A stretch of DNA of 64,000 nt from NORP110 sp051251595 (GTDB lineage Bacteria; Pseudomonadota; Alphaproteobacteria; Rhodobacterales; Rhodobacteraceae), in contig JBPOFA010000009.1 in assembly GCA_051251595.1 (NCBI GenBank), positions 127,798-191,797 on the forward strand, read 5' to 3'. How positions within the stretch are numbered: position 1 is the first letter of the stretch; each line of letters opens with the position of its first letter. A program made the translations under genes and the position numbers. Positions 44,481 to 53,569 of the stretch are shown in pieces. The notes under the pieces are model-generated. The model worked only from the letters and a program-made list of their open reading frames with translations, was not told where the DNA came from and searched no databases.

Positions 44481-45260
44481 TTAAACCGTCCGCTCCACCA
44501 TCATCTGTTTGATGGCCCCAATCGCCTTGGCCGGGTTCAGCCCCTTTGGACAGGTCTTGGTGCAGTTCATGATCGTGTGGCAACGATATAGCTTGAACGG
44601 ATCTTCCAGCTCGTCCAGCCGCTCGCCCGTTGCCTCATCCCGGGAATCGATGATCCAGCGATAGGCGTGCAGCAAGGCCGCTGGCCCAAGATACTTGTCG
44701 CCATTCCACCAATAGCTGGGGCAAGACGTGGAACAGCTGGCGCACATCACGCATTCATAAAGACCATCCAATTTCTTGCGGTCTTCGATCGACTGACGCC
44801 ATTCCTTGGCGGGACGGTTCGTCTTGGTTTCCAGCCACGGCATGATAGAGGCATGCTGCGCGTAAAAATGGGTCAGGTCTGGGATCAGATCACGCACCAC
44901 AGGCATGTGGGGCAACGGATAGATTTTCACGTCGCCCTTGATCTCATCCATGCCGTAGATGCAGGCCAGCGTGTTGATACCGTCAATGTTCATCGCGCAA
45001 GATCCGCAGATCCCCTCGCGACAAGACCGCCGGAAGGTCAGTGTTGGGTCAATCTCACTTTTGATCTTGATCAGCGCATCCAGTACCATCGGTCCGCAGC
45101 TGTCCATATCAACGAAATAAACGTCCACGCGTGGATTTTCGCCATCTTCCTCGCACCAGCGATAAATGCTGAACTTGCGCAGATTGGTGGCACCCTCGGG
45201 CTTGGGCCATGTCTTGCCCGTCCGGATACGGCTGTTTTTCGGGAGCGTCAGTTCAACCAT
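44481..45260 (-). CDS. sdhB: Succinate dehydrogenase iron-sulfur subunit
   Basis: 259 residues. All three clusters can be read: [2Fe-2S] ligands in CREGICGSC, [4Fe-4S] in CASCSTSCPSYWW, and [3Fe-4S] in CHTIMNCTKTCPKGLNP. It passes electrons from the flavoprotein SdhA to the membrane quinone site. It is the last gene of sdhC-D-A-B, in the minus direction, 79 bases after sdhA. Confidence 0.98.
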   Translation of the reverse strand: MVELTLPKNSRIRTGKTWPKPEGATNLRKFSIYRWCEEDGENPRVDVYFVDMDSCGPMVLDALIKIKSEIDPTLTFRRSCREGICGSCAMNIDGINTLACIYGMDEIKGDVKIYPLPHMPVVRDLIPDLTHFYAQHASIMPWLETKTNRPAKEWRQSIEDRKKLDGLYECVMCASCSTSCPSYWWNGDKYLGPAALLHAYRWIIDSRDEATGERLDELEDPFKLYRCHTIMNCTKTCPKGLNPAKAIGAIKQMMVERTV

Positions 45261-45338
45261 CTTATTCGACCTTCAGATCAGCTGTTAAAATTTCGCGTCG
45301 CGGCTCTGGCATAGTGCCGCAAGCCTTTGCGGTTGCCA

Positions 45339-47144
45339 TCAATAGACCCGTTTCTTCGGAGCAATCTTTTTCACTGCAATCCCGCCGTCTTTTTCAGGTG
45401 TCAGCGGAACCATATGGACGTTGCGATAGGTGAGTTTAACCTTGTTGCCCGTCACCGTGGCAAGGGTGTGCTTGCGCCACTCTTTGTCGTCACGATCCGG
45501 GTAATCTTCATGGGCGTGGGCCCCGCGGCTTTCCTTGCGGGCCTCAGCGCCAACAATGGTCGCAAGCGCGTTTGGCATCAGATTGGCCAGCTCCAGCGTT
45601 TCCATCAGATCGCTGTTCCAGATCAGGGACCGGTCGGTAACGTGGATATCGTCCAGCTTGGCCGCAACGGCTTCCATCTTTTTGCAGCCCTCGGCCAGGG
45701 TCTTGTCCGTGCGGAACACCGCAGCATCATCCTGCATGGTTTTCTGCATTTCCAAGCGCAGCTCTGCGGTTGGAACGGCGCCGCTGGCGTGGCGGAAATG
45801 GTCAAACCGATCCAAACCTGCGTCAATCGACGCCTGGTTCAGCTCTGGGTTCGGGGCCTTGGCATCCACGACTTCAGCCGCACGAATGGCGGCGGCGCGG
45901 CCAAAGACGACAAGGTCGATCAGCGAATTGGACCCCAAACGGTTCGCCCCGTGGACAGAGGCACACCCCGCCTCACCCACAGCCATCAGGCCCGGTGTCA
46001 CCCGGTCATGATCCTTTGCGGTTGGGTTCAGGACTTCGCCCCAGTAATTCGTCGGGATACCGCCCATGTTGTAATGCACCGTCGGCAGAACCGGGATCGG
46101 CTCTTTCGTCAGGTCCACGCCGGCAAAGATGCGCGCGCTTTCAGAAATGCCCGGCAAGCGCAGGGCCAGCGTTTCTGGTGGCAGGTGGTTCAGGTGCAAA
46201 TGGATGTGATCGCCATTGGCCCCTACCCCACGCCCTTCGCGGATTTCCATCGTCATGCAGCGCGAGACCACGTCGCGCGACGCCAGATCCTTGTAGGTCG
46301 GGGCATAGCGTTCCATGAAACGCTCCCCTTCTGAATTGGTCAGATAGCCGCCTTCGCCGCGCGCGCCTTCGGTGATCAAGCACCCAGCGCCGTAAATTCC
46401 GGTCGGGTGGAATTGCACGAATTCCATATCCTGCAAGGGCAACCCCGCCCGCGCCACCATACCGCCGCCATCACCGGTACAGGTGTGGGCAGAGGTCGCG
46501 CTGAAATAGGCCCGGCCATAGCCACCTGTGGCCAGAACGGTCATCTTGGCGTTGAACACATGCAATGTGCCGTCATCCAGCTTCCAGGCCAGAACACCCT
46601 GACATGTGCCATCTTCGGCCATGATCAGGTCAATCGCAAAATACTCGATGTAAAACTCAGCGTTGTTCTTCAGCGACTGGCCATACAGCGTGTGCAAGAT
46701 CGCGTGGCCGGTCCGGTCTGCGGCGGCACAGGTGCGCTGCACGGGGGGGCCTTCGCCAAATTCTGTCGTGTGCCCGCCAAAGGGGCGCTGATAAATCTTG
46801 CCTTCTTCGGTGCGCGAGAATGGTACACCGTAATGTTCCAGCTCATACACAGCCTTGGGGGCTTCGCGCGACAGATATTCCATCGCGTCCATATCGCCCA
46901 GCCAATCCGATCCTTTGATCGTATCGTACATGTGCCACTGCCAGTGGTCCGGGCCCATGTTGGAAAGGGACGCCGCAATGCCGCCCTGCGCCGCAACAGT
47001 GTGCGACCGTGTCGGGAAAACCTTGGTCACACAGGCCGTGCGCAGCCCCTGTTCCGCCATCCCAAGCGTGGCCCGCAATCCAGCGCCGCCAGCCCCAACA
47101 ACCACAACATCATAGTCGTGCGTTTCGTATTCATATGCCGCCAT
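45339..47144 (-). CDS. sdhA: Succinate dehydrogenase flavoprotein subunit
   Basis: 601 residues, the usual length. VVVGAGGAGLRATLGMA binds FAD, His48 in TRSHTVAAQGG is the covalent flavin residue, and HGANRLGSNSL is the C-terminal FAD-binding segment. It oxidises succinate to fumarate on the cytoplasmic face of the membrane complex. It is 12 bases from sdhD. Confidence 0.98.
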   Translation of the reverse strand: MAAYEYETHDYDVVVVGAGGAGLRATLGMAEQGLRTACVTKVFPTRSHTVAAQGGIAASLSNMGPDHWQWHMYDTIKGSDWLGDMDAMEYLSREAPKAVYELEHYGVPFSRTEEGKIYQRPFGGHTTEFGEGPPVQRTCAAADRTGHAILHTLYGQSLKNNAEFYIEYFAIDLIMAEDGTCQGVLAWKLDDGTLHVFNAKMTVLATGGYGRAYFSATSAHTCTGDGGGMVARAGLPLQDMEFVQFHPTGIYGAGCLITEGARGEGGYLTNSEGERFMERYAPTYKDLASRDVVSRCMTMEIREGRGVGANGDHIHLHLNHLPPETLALRLPGISESARIFAGVDLTKEPIPVLPTVHYNMGGIPTNYWGEVLNPTAKDHDRVTPGLMAVGEAGCASVHGANRLGSNSLIDLVVFGRAAAIRAAEVVDAKAPNPELNQASIDAGLDRFDHFRHASGAVPTAELRLEMQKTMQDDAAVFRTDKTLAEGCKKMEAVAAKLDDIHVTDRSLIWNSDLMETLELANLMPNALATIVGAEARKESRGAHAHEDYPDRDDKEWRKHTLATVTGNKVKLTYRNVHMVPLTPEKDGGIAVKKIAPKKRVY

Positions 47145-47156
47145 GTCAGCTCTTCC

Positions 47157-47528
47157 TTAAAGCGCGATTTTCACAAGGGCGAACAGCCCGACTGCAATCG
47201 CGGTATAGCTGCCGCATATCGACAGAATAATCAGTATCTCGCGCAGGGTTCCGTGCACGTAGTCTTCGATCACCATCCGGATGCCTGCCTTGAAATGCAG
47301 GAACCCAACAACGATGGTCAGCGCGGCGACAATGGCCGGGAAGGGGCGCGCATAATAGGCCACCATTTCCGCATGGCTGGACCCAAGGGTTGACCCAAAG
47401 GTCAGCACGAACAGTGGAACCAAAATCAGCAAGCCAACGGAACTGACGGTCATGAACCAGTGGTTCTGCGTCCCCATCCGGGCAGAGCCCATGCCGACAG
47501 CGCGTTTACGATCTGTAAGATATTGCAT
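47157..47528 (-). CDS. sdhD: Succinate dehydrogenase hydrophobic membrane anchor
   Basis: 123 residues from the ATG at 47528 (MQYLTDRKRAVGMG). Three membrane helices are visible, and FLHFKAGIRMVIEDYVHG contains a likely heme-contact region of the type-C anchor. It anchors SdhAB with SdhC and forms the quinone site. An upstream TTG at 47534 would add only two residues and is less likely. Confidence 0.94.
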   Translation of the reverse strand: MQYLTDRKRAVGMGSARMGTQNHWFMTVSSVGLLILVPLFVLTFGSTLGSSHAEMVAYYARPFPAIVAALTIVVGFLHFKAGIRMVIEDYVHGTLREILIILSICGSYTAIAVGLFALVKIAL

Positions 47529-47540
47529 GTTCAACGCCCC

Positions 47541-47924
47541 CTAAATGACGATGACGGTCAGAACCGTCAGGACAACAGAGCCGCCAATCACCGCCCAGCC
47601 AAGCTTTTCCGCGACGTCCAGCTCCATCCCGCGACCAGAATCCCAGTAGAGATGACGCAGCCCTGCCAGCGTGTGATACCAAAGCGCCCAAAGCGACAGC
47701 AGCATCACCAGATCACCGATCCAACTGGTCATCAGCCAATTTACGGTCGCATAGCTTTCCGCAGAGATCGCCCCAGACAACAACCAGGCGATGAACAATA
47801 CGCCGCCCCCCAACAAGGAAATGCCGGTGACCCGGTTGATGATGGATGTCGCAGAGGTAAGTTGCGGTCGATAAATCGTCAAATGGGGGGAAAGTGGCCG
47901 TTTGCCCCGGTTCACATCAGCCAT
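47541..47924 (-). CDS. sdhC: Succinate dehydrogenase cytochrome b556 subunit
   Basis: 127 residues. The N-terminal RPLSPHLTIYRPQLTSATSIINRVTGI is the SdhC signature, and YHTLAGLRHLYWD has the heme histidine. Three helices follow. AGAAGGA lies upstream of the ATG at 47924, so a longer start at 47996 was rejected. A LacI-like site lies 77 bases upstream (48001-48014). Confidence 0.96.
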   Translation of the reverse strand: MADVNRGKRPLSPHLTIYRPQLTSATSIINRVTGISLLGGGVLFIAWLLSGAISAESYATVNWLMTSWIGDLVMLLSLWALWYHTLAGLRHLYWDSGRGMELDVAEKLGWAVIGGSVVLTVLTVIVI

Positions 47925-48000
47925 ATCTGGATCCTTCTGGACAGGCGGTTTCGCAAGCTCTTGTGCACGTGATACCGAACTTTTTATGTGGGTCACAAGA

Positions 48001-48014
48001 CATTAGCGCAAACA
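48001..48014. promoter_or_regulatory. LacI-family-like site upstream of sdhC
   Basis: CATTAGCGCAAACA matches 11 of 14 positions of the palindrome TGTTAGCGCTAACA. Related sites stand before mdh and sucC. See the finding for the caveat about chance matches. Confidence 0.35.
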
Positions 48015-48061
48015 GTTTCAAAATTATCCGTTCCAACCGGAACAAACACAGGCGCTCCGGT

Positions 48062-48265
48062 TCATAACTGGCCCAATTTTACATCTGGTGAATATTCACC
48101 CTCTGCATCCTTGGTCACCGCTTGCGCACAGCGCATTTTTCCCGTGGCCGCATCAAAAGCATAGGCGGGATCGCCATATAGCACCCAGCCCTTGGACAAG
48201 GCCTCTGTCACTTTGTGGCAAAAGGCGGATGTGTCTTCTTCTGTCAGCAATCTATACGCTTTCAT
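48062..48265 (-). CDS. DUF1737-family small protein
   Basis: 67 residues. It starts MKAYRLLTEEDTSAFCHKVTEAL and holds GWVLYGDPAYAF, the DUF1737 pattern (about 60-residue proteins of unknown function). The start at 48265 is chosen because homology begins there. It sits between sdhC and NnrU. Confidence 0.82.
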   Translation of the reverse strand: MKAYRLLTEEDTSAFCHKVTEALSKGWVLYGDPAYAFDAATGKMRCAQAVTKDAEGEYSPDVKLGQL

Positions 48266-48269
48266 CGCC

Positions 48270-48818
48270 TCACCCCGGGAACGGCCAGTAGCCAAGCCAT
48301 GTGTGGATGGCCGCAATCACAACAAAGACCGCGATGCAAATCAGGAACAATCGGATGTCCCCCGCTGCCGAACCACCGGTAAACGGCTCTGGCACCGGTT
48401 CAGCGCGGTTGATCAGAACGATAGACACCAGCGCCCACAGCCCCATTCCGCCGAACAACAACAGGGACGCCACATCGCCATTCACCAACAAATGCGCAAT
48501 CGCCCAGATGATCACACCGGTCAGCATGGGGTGACGCAACTTGCCGCGCAAACGGCTTTTGGATGACCCAACACCAAACAGGACAACGGCGATCACCATC
48601 ATGCTGTTGTTGATCGACATGGCCGCCGGCCCAAGATCCCACAACGGAATGTAATCGCTGCTGCGATACCCGATCACCATCAACACGATACCGACAATAG
48701 AGCCAAGGGCCACAACGCCTTTGCCTGCGTTGCCCATATTGGCCCGAGCCTCTGGCGCGATCCGCTTAAAGAAATGCGCGCCGCCCCACAGCAGCACCCC
48801 TAAGACGATCCAGATCAT
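48270..48818 (-). CDS. NnrU family membrane protein
   Basis: 182 residues with five or six membrane helices and the N-terminal MIWIVLGVLLWGGAHFFKR. NnrU was named for genes near nitric-oxide reductase, and its function is not known. Here it is next to DUF1737 and the CoA-ester-lyase gene, whose stop it touches (48818/48819). Confidence 0.87.
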   Translation of the reverse strand: MIWIVLGVLLWGGAHFFKRIAPEARANMGNAGKGVVALGSIVGIVLMVIGYRSSDYIPLWDLGPAAMSINNSMMVIAVVLFGVGSSKSRLRGKLRHPMLTGVIIWAIAHLLVNGDVASLLLFGGMGLWALVSIVLINRAEPVPEPFTGGSAAGDIRLFLICIAVFVVIAAIHTWLGYWPFPG

Positions 48819-49670
48819 TCAACTCTCCTGCTGTTGTATTTGACTGTGCCGCGCCAAAAGCGCCCGTGCGGCCGCAACATGCAGGTTCTCTACAATATGA
48901 CCGTCCAGCACCGCAATGGCTTGTCCGGCCTGTTCGGCTTGGGCAAATGCATCAATCTGACGCTGCGCGAGGTCCAGCTCTGCCTGTGTGGGGGCGAAAA
49001 CCGAATTCGCCAACGCGATTTGCGACGGATGAATCACGGATTTGCCGTCAAACCCAAAACCGCGCCCCTGCTCACACTCTGCCTGAAAACCGGCACTGTC
49101 CTGAAACGCGTTAAAGACACCATCAATGCACACAGCCCCCCTTGCCCGGGCCGCCACAACCACCATTTGCAGGCTCGTGCGAAGCGCCAGCCGATCGGCC
49201 GAAGGCGTGCATTTCAGATCAGCAGACAGATCATTTGTCCCGACGATCAAGCCAGCCACCCGCCCGTGCCCGGCAATCTGCCCTGCCTTCAGGACCCCCA
49301 AAGGCGTCTCAATCATTGCCCACAAAGGATGATCACAGGCAGAGGCTACGGCCTCTATGTCGCGCCGACGATTGACCTTAGGCAGTACGATCCCGTCCAG
49401 TTCGGCACGCGCGAGCGTCGCAATATCGTCTTTGCCCCATGGCGTGTCCTGCCCGTTCACCCGAACCAAGACCAAAGAGGCGCCAAAACCGCCTTGCGTC
49501 AACGCCACCCGCACCGCATCCCGAGCCGCCGTTTTTTGGTCCGGCAAAACCGCGTCTTCCAGATCCAGAACAACCACATCCGCATTCAGCCCGCGGGCTT
49601 TTTCCATGGCCCGCGCATGTGTTGCCGGTACATATAAAACCGATCGCAAGGGCCGTGTGTCCAAAGTCAT
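48819..49670 (-). CDS. HpcH/HpaI aldolase-fold CoA ester lyase (CitE/Mcl-like)
   Basis: 283 residues. VLDLEDAVLPDQK, VRVNG, WAMIETPLGVLKAGQI and GTNDLSADLK are CitE-type features including the metal-binding Glu and Asp. Such enzymes cleave or hydrolyse malyl-CoA or related esters; in Rhodobacter sphaeroides a homologue, Mcl2, is a malyl-CoA thioesterase. I cannot decide between these. AGAGGTAAG precedes the ATG at 49670. Confidence 0.87.
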   Translation of the reverse strand: MTLDTRPLRSVLYVPATHARAMEKARGLNADVVVLDLEDAVLPDQKTAARDAVRVALTQGGFGASLVLVRVNGQDTPWGKDDIATLARAELDGIVLPKVNRRRDIEAVASACDHPLWAMIETPLGVLKAGQIAGHGRVAGLIVGTNDLSADLKCTPSADRLALRTSLQMVVVAARARGAVCIDGVFNAFQDSAGFQAECEQGRGFGFDGKSVIHPSQIALANSVFAPTQAELDLAQRQIDAFAQAEQAGQAIAVLDGHIVENLHVAAARALLARHSQIQQQES

Positions 49671-49901
49671 GAAACTTACCTCTAGAAACAGGGGCATGAG
49701 CCCCCCAAATCACAAACAAATTTTCAAAGCCAACCCGGCTCAGAACCTAATCTTTTCAACATATTAACACCATTCACGCCGTCACGCACGGCACGTTAAC
49801 CATATTTTCGCGTCTCAGGGGCGATTATTTTCCCAATCTCAATGCACCGGGCTTTTCGTCAAATGGGACGCCAGTGCAGCTTTACGGTTCGGGGAAACAA
49901 A

Positions 49902-50219
49902 ATGAAACAGAAACTCTTGGTTTTGTCCTTTGGCGTCGGCGCCATGCTTTTGGCCACGCAACATGCGTTTGCACAGCAATCCCGCAGCTGTGGCCCCAGG
50001 GAGCGGGTCATCGAACGGCTGACAACAACCTATGGGGAAACGCGCCAATCCTTTGGCCTGGGGTCAAACAATGTGCTGGTGGAAACCTACGCCTCTGACG
50101 CCAATGGCAGCTGGACCATCATCGCGACCTTGCCAAACGGCACGACATGCCTTGTCGCCTCTGGGCAAAGCTTTGAAAACCGCGCAGATCAGAACCGCGC
50201 TAAAGGTCAGGACGCTTAG
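49902..50219 (+). CDS. Small exported protein of unknown function
   Basis: 105 residues with a signal peptide (about 1-24, ending AFA). The mature part SCGPRERVIERLTTTYGETRQSFGLGSNNVLVETY, ending CLVASGQSFEN, has two cysteines and looks compact. I do not recognise a named domain. GGGGAAACAAA precedes the ATG. The 231 bases upstream (49671-49901) show no clear element. Confidence 0.8.
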   Translation: MKQKLLVLSFGVGAMLLATQHAFAQQSRSCGPRERVIERLTTTYGETRQSFGLGSNNVLVETYASDANGSWTIIATLPNGTTCLVASGQSFENRADQNRAKGQDA

Positions 50220-50986
50220 ACCAGTGAATCCCAAATCAGCTTTGATCCCGTGATCAACAGCAACACATAGGTCAGCCCAAAAAACGCTTTTTCAGGGATG
50301 ATCTTGTGAAAATAGACCCCAAGATACACGCCAGCCAGCGCGAAAGGTGCTAGGAACAAATCCGCAGTGAACGTGTCTTTACTGAAGATGCCAAGGCTGA
50401 AATAGGGCGGGAATTTCATCAGGTTGATGGCCCAGAACACGATAACGGTCGTGGCCTGAAACTCTGTCTTGGTCAGCTTGCGCGACAGCAGATACACCGC
50501 CGCTGGCGGGCCGCCTGCATGGCTGATGAAACTGGTGAACCCGGCAATGGCCCCTGCCACCAACCCCGCGCGATCAGACATCGGCGCCGCCGCCGGGCGG
50601 ATCATCCGGCGCGACCGGGCCAGCTGAAACAACACAAATCCCACAGCCACAACCCCGATCAAAAACTTGAACACCAAAGGATCGGTGTGCTTGAACAACA
50701 AAGCCCCAACACCGATTCCGACAATGGATCCGATGATCAGCGCACGTGTGGCGGCTGCGTCCCATTTTTTCCAATAGGGCTTTAGCGCGCCGAAATCCAT
50801 CAAGGTCAGCAGCGGTAACATCATACCCACGGCCTGCGCTGGCTCCAGAATCAACGCCAACAAAGGCGTTGCCGCAAACGCCCCACCAGATCCGAATCCA
50901 CCTTTGGAAATTCCGGCAAACAGCACAGCCGGGATCGCCACGGCGAAAAAAGTCATATCAAATAACATTGATGCCAAATGCCCCAT
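50216..50986 (-). CDS. TauE/SafE-type anion exporter family protein
   Basis: 256 residues and eight helices. The family turns are AGISKGGFGSGGAFAATPLLAL and AGFTSFISHAGGPPAAVYLL. The substrate is unknown. Starts at 50968 or 50956 are in frame and none has a clear ribosome-binding site. It is divergent from mdh, so the LacI-like site between them may affect either. Confidence 0.88.
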   Translation of the reverse strand: MGHLASMLFDMTFFAVAIPAVLFAGISKGGFGSGGAFAATPLLALILEPAQAVGMMLPLLTLMDFGALKPYWKKWDAAATRALIIGSIVGIGVGALLFKHTDPLVFKFLIGVVAVGFVLFQLARSRRMIRPAAAPMSDRAGLVAGAIAGFTSFISHAGGPPAAVYLLSRKLTKTEFQATTVIVFWAINLMKFPPYFSLGIFSKDTFTADLFLAPFALAGVYLGVYFHKIIPEKAFFGLTYVLLLITGSKLIWDSLV

Positions 50987-51007
50987 ATTCTTTTGGAATG
51001 CGTATAC

Positions 51008-51021
51008 TTATAGCGCTAACA
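51008..51021. promoter_or_regulatory. LacI-family-like site between TauE/SafE and mdh
   Basis: TTATAGCGCTAACA matches 12 of 14 positions of TGTTAGCGCTAACA, 112 bases from the mdh start and 22 bases from the divergent gene. Compare the sites before sdhC and sucC. Confidence 0.35.
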
Positions 51022-51132
51022 CTCTTGGCTAAAAGCGGAAACTGAACCCCATGCTGCAACGCGGCACCCTTGCGCCCATCGCAATGAATGGCTACGCAGC
51101 CTCCCAACAACAACTCGGACGGAGACTTCAAG

Positions 51133-52095
51133 ATGGCCAGACCTAAAATCGCTCTTATCGGTTCCGGGCAAATCGGCGGCACGCTCGCCCACCTTGCCGC
51201 ACTTAAAGAACTTGGTGACGTTGTATTGTTTGACATCGCCGATGGTGTACCTCAGGGCAAAGCGCTCGACATCGCAGAAGCAGGACCCTCGGAAGGGTTC
51301 GACGCTGCCATGTCCGGCACAACAAGCTACGAAGACATTGCCGGCGCTGACGTGTGTATTGTAACTGCGGGCGTTGCGCGCAAACCGGGGATGAGCCGGG
51401 ATGACCTGTTGGGCATCAACCTCAAAGTTATGAAATCCGTTGGCGAGGGGATCAAAACCCACGCGCCAAACGCATTCGTCATCTGCATCACCAACCCGCT
51501 GGACGCGATGGTCTGGGCGTTGCGCGAATTTTCCGGACTGCCTCATGAAAAAGTCGTCGGCATGGCCGGCGTTCTGGATTCTGCTCGCTTCCGTCACTTC
51601 CTGTCCGTCGAATTTGATGTGTCGATGAAAGACGTCACAGCTTTTGTACTTGGCGGACATGGCGACACGATGGTTCCGCTGTCCCGGTACTCGACAGTGG
51701 GCGGCATTCCACTGCCAGACCTCGTAGAGATGGGCTGGACCACGCAGGACAAGCTGGACGCAATCATCCAACGCACCCGTGATGGCGGCGCCGAAATCGT
51801 CGGCCTGCTGAAAACCGGTTCCGCGTTTTACGCCCCCGCAACCTCGGCCATCGAAATGGCAGAGGCTTATCTGAAAGACCAGAAACGTCTACTGCCTTGC
51901 GCGGCTTACGTCGATGGCGCGCTTGGCCTCAATGGCATGTATGTCGGCGTTCCGACAATCATCGGCGCAGGCGGCATTGAACGCATCGTCAACATCAAGC
52001 TCAGCAAAGATGAACAAGCGATGTTCGACAAATCTGTTGAGGCTGTGAACGGTCTGGTGGACGCGTGTAAGGCGATTGACGATTCTCTTTCCTAA
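51133..52095 (+). CDS. mdh: Malate dehydrogenase
   Basis: 320 residues. The NAD motif is IGSGQIGGTLAHLAALK, Asp in LFDIADG marks NAD preference, and the catalytic His is in GGHGDTMVPLSRY. ITNPLDAMVWAL is a further signature of the LDH-like malate dehydrogenases of alphaproteobacteria. It oxidises malate to oxaloacetate. A strong terminator (52119-52158) follows, so it is a separate unit from sucC. The start at 51133 rather than 51088 fits the family length. Confidence 0.97.
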   Translation: MARPKIALIGSGQIGGTLAHLAALKELGDVVLFDIADGVPQGKALDIAEAGPSEGFDAAMSGTTSYEDIAGADVCIVTAGVARKPGMSRDDLLGINLKVMKSVGEGIKTHAPNAFVICITNPLDAMVWALREFSGLPHEKVVGMAGVLDSARFRHFLSVEFDVSMKDVTAFVLGGHGDTMVPLSRYSTVGGIPLPDLVEMGWTTQDKLDAIIQRTRDGGAEIVGLLKTGSAFYAPATSAIEMAEAYLKDQKRLLPCAAYVDGALGLNGMYVGVPTIIGAGGIERIVNIKLSKDEQAMFDKSVEAVNGLVDACKAIDDSLS

Positions 52096-52118
52096 ACACG
52101 GCGACACTTGAACTTCTG

Positions 52119-52158
52119 AAAACCGCCGCATCCGTTTGGACTGCGGCGGTTTTTCTTT
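52119..52158 (+). terminator. Strong intrinsic terminator after mdh
   Basis: The arms AAAACCGCCGCA (52119-52130) and TGCGGCGGTTTTT (from 52142) pair over an 11-base loop, with a T-run ending the transcript. Confidence 0.85.
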
Positions 52159-52236
52159 GTCCGCCCGCCCCGCGCCCGGCAAGGTTTTCCCTTAATTTAC
52201 AAAAGGAATCAAAAGCACGGCCCTCAATTTTTATTT

Positions 52237-52267
52237 TGTGATCACAGTTTTTGGCGCTGTGATCACA
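52237..52267. promoter_or_regulatory. Two TGTGATCACA palindromes upstream of sucC
   Basis: TGTGATCACA occurs at 52237-52246 and again at 52258-52267, 21 bases apart centre to centre, in an AT-rich region. Both copies are perfect palindromes. This spacing is typical of two operator sites on one face of the DNA. Confidence 0.6.
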
Positions 52268-52288
52268 AATCGGCATTTTTTGGCCGAG

Positions 52289-52302
52289 TTTGGGCGCTAA
52301 CA
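52289..52302. promoter_or_regulatory. LacI-family-like site upstream of sucC
   Basis: TTTGGGCGCTAACA matches 11 of 14 positions of TGTTAGCGCTAACA, with a perfect right half, 74 bases from the sucC start. Confidence 0.35.
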
Positions 52303-52332
52303 GTAAAAAACCGTTTCTTCACCTATTTCCTA

Positions 52333-52346
52333 TGTGTCATGACACA
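52333..52346. promoter_or_regulatory. 14-bp perfect palindrome near the sucC start
   Basis: TGTGTCATGACACA is self-complementary over 14 bases, 30 bases before the sucC start. It is probably in or just below the promoter, where binding would block initiation. The regulator is unknown. Confidence 0.5.
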
Positions 52347-52375
52347 GAAAGAAAATGCATCAAACGGGATTAGCC

Positions 52376-53569
52376 ATGAACATTCATGAGTATCAGGCCA
52401 AAGCACTCCTGCGCAGCTACGGCGCACCAGTCTCTGAGGGGCGGGCCGTGTTGCGCGCTGAAGACGCTAAGACAGCCGCCGGGGAATTGGACGGACCACT
52501 TTGGGTGGTCAAGGCACAGATCCACGCAGGTGGACGTGGTAAAGGCTCTTTCAAAGAGGCCGACGCTGGCGAAAAAGGCGGCGTGCGCCTGACCAAATCC
52601 GTGTCCGAGGCCGCCGAGGAAGCCAAGCGCATGCTGGGCCGTACCCTGGTCACACATCAAACCGGCCCTGCTGGTAAAGTCGTCAACCGCATCTACATCG
52701 AAGACGGCGCTGGCATTTCCACAGAACTCTACCTGGCTCTACTGGTTGACCGCGGTTCATCGCGCGTGTCTTTCGTCTGCTCCACCGAAGGCGGCATGGA
52801 CATCGAAGAGGTCGCAGCCTCTACCCCGGAAAAAATCCTGTCCTTCTCTGTTGACCCGGCCACGGGCTATCAGCCCTTCCACGGCCGCCGCATCGCCTTT
52901 GCGCTTGGCCTTGAGGGCAAACAGATCAAACAATGCGTCGCCTTGATGGGCACGCTTTACAAGCTGTTCATGGACAAAGACGCCGAGATGCTGGAAATCA
53001 ACCCGCTCATCGTCACGGATAAAGGCGATCTGAAATGTCTCGACGCCAAAATGGGTTTTGACGGCAACGCGATCTACCGCCACGCCGACATCGCCGCCCT
53101 GCGCGACGAAACCGAAGAAGACCCCAAAGAACTTGCCGCCTCCAAATTCGACCTCAACTACATTTCGCTGGATGGCGAAATCGGTTGCATGGTCAACGGC
53201 GCAGGCCTGGCGATGGCCACAATGGACATCATCAAGCTGTACGGTTCTTCCCCAGCAAACTTCCTGGATGTGGGCGGCGGCGCAACCAAAGAAAAAGTCA
53301 CCGAAGCCTTCAAGATCATCACCTCTGACCCGAACGTCAAAGGCATCCTTGTGAACATCTTTGGCGGCATTATGCGCTGCGACGTCATCGCCGAAGGCGT
53401 TGTCGAAGCTGTGAAAGAAGTCGGACTCAAAGTTCCATTGGTGGTCCGCCTCGAAGGCACGAATGTCGAAAAAGGCAAAGACATCATCCGCAACTCTGGC
53501 CTGAACGTCATCGCCGCCGACGACCTCAAAGACGGCGCGGAAAAAATTGTGGAAGCGGTAAAGGGTTAG
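52376..53569 (+). CDS. sucC: Succinyl-CoA synthetase beta subunit (ADP-forming)
   Basis: 397 residues. MNIHEYQAKALLRSYGAPV begins the protein, VKAQIHAGGRGKGSFKE binds the nucleotide, and IFGGIMRCDVIAEG is the C-terminal signature. With SucD it makes succinate and ATP from succinyl-CoA. The start at 52376 is fixed by homology. Unusually, sucD does not follow directly: 900 bases with a sulfotransferase-like gene intervene. Confidence 0.98.
   Translation: MNIHEYQAKALLRSYGAPVSEGRAVLRAEDAKTAAGELDGPLWVVKAQIHAGGRGKGSFKEADAGEKGGVRLTKSVSEAAEEAKRMLGRTLVTHQTGPAGKVVNRIYIEDGAGISTELYLALLVDRGSSRVSFVCSTEGGMDIEEVAASTPEKILSFSVDPATGYQPFHGRRIAFALGLEGKQIKQCVALMGTLYKLFMDKDAEMLEINPLIVTDKGDLKCLDAKMGFDGNAIYRHADIAALRDETEEDPKELAASKFDLNYISLDGEIGCMVNGAGLAMATMDIIKLYGSSPANFLDVGGGATKEKVTEAFKIITSDPNVKGILVNIFGGIMRCDVIAEGVVEAVKEVGLKVPLVVRLEGTNVEKGKDIIRNSGLNVIAADDLKDGAEKIVEAVKG

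Noticed and set aside
47541..47996. Longer sdhC with a start at 47996
   Set aside because: The added 24 residues do not match the family, and AGAAGGA precedes the ATG at 47924.
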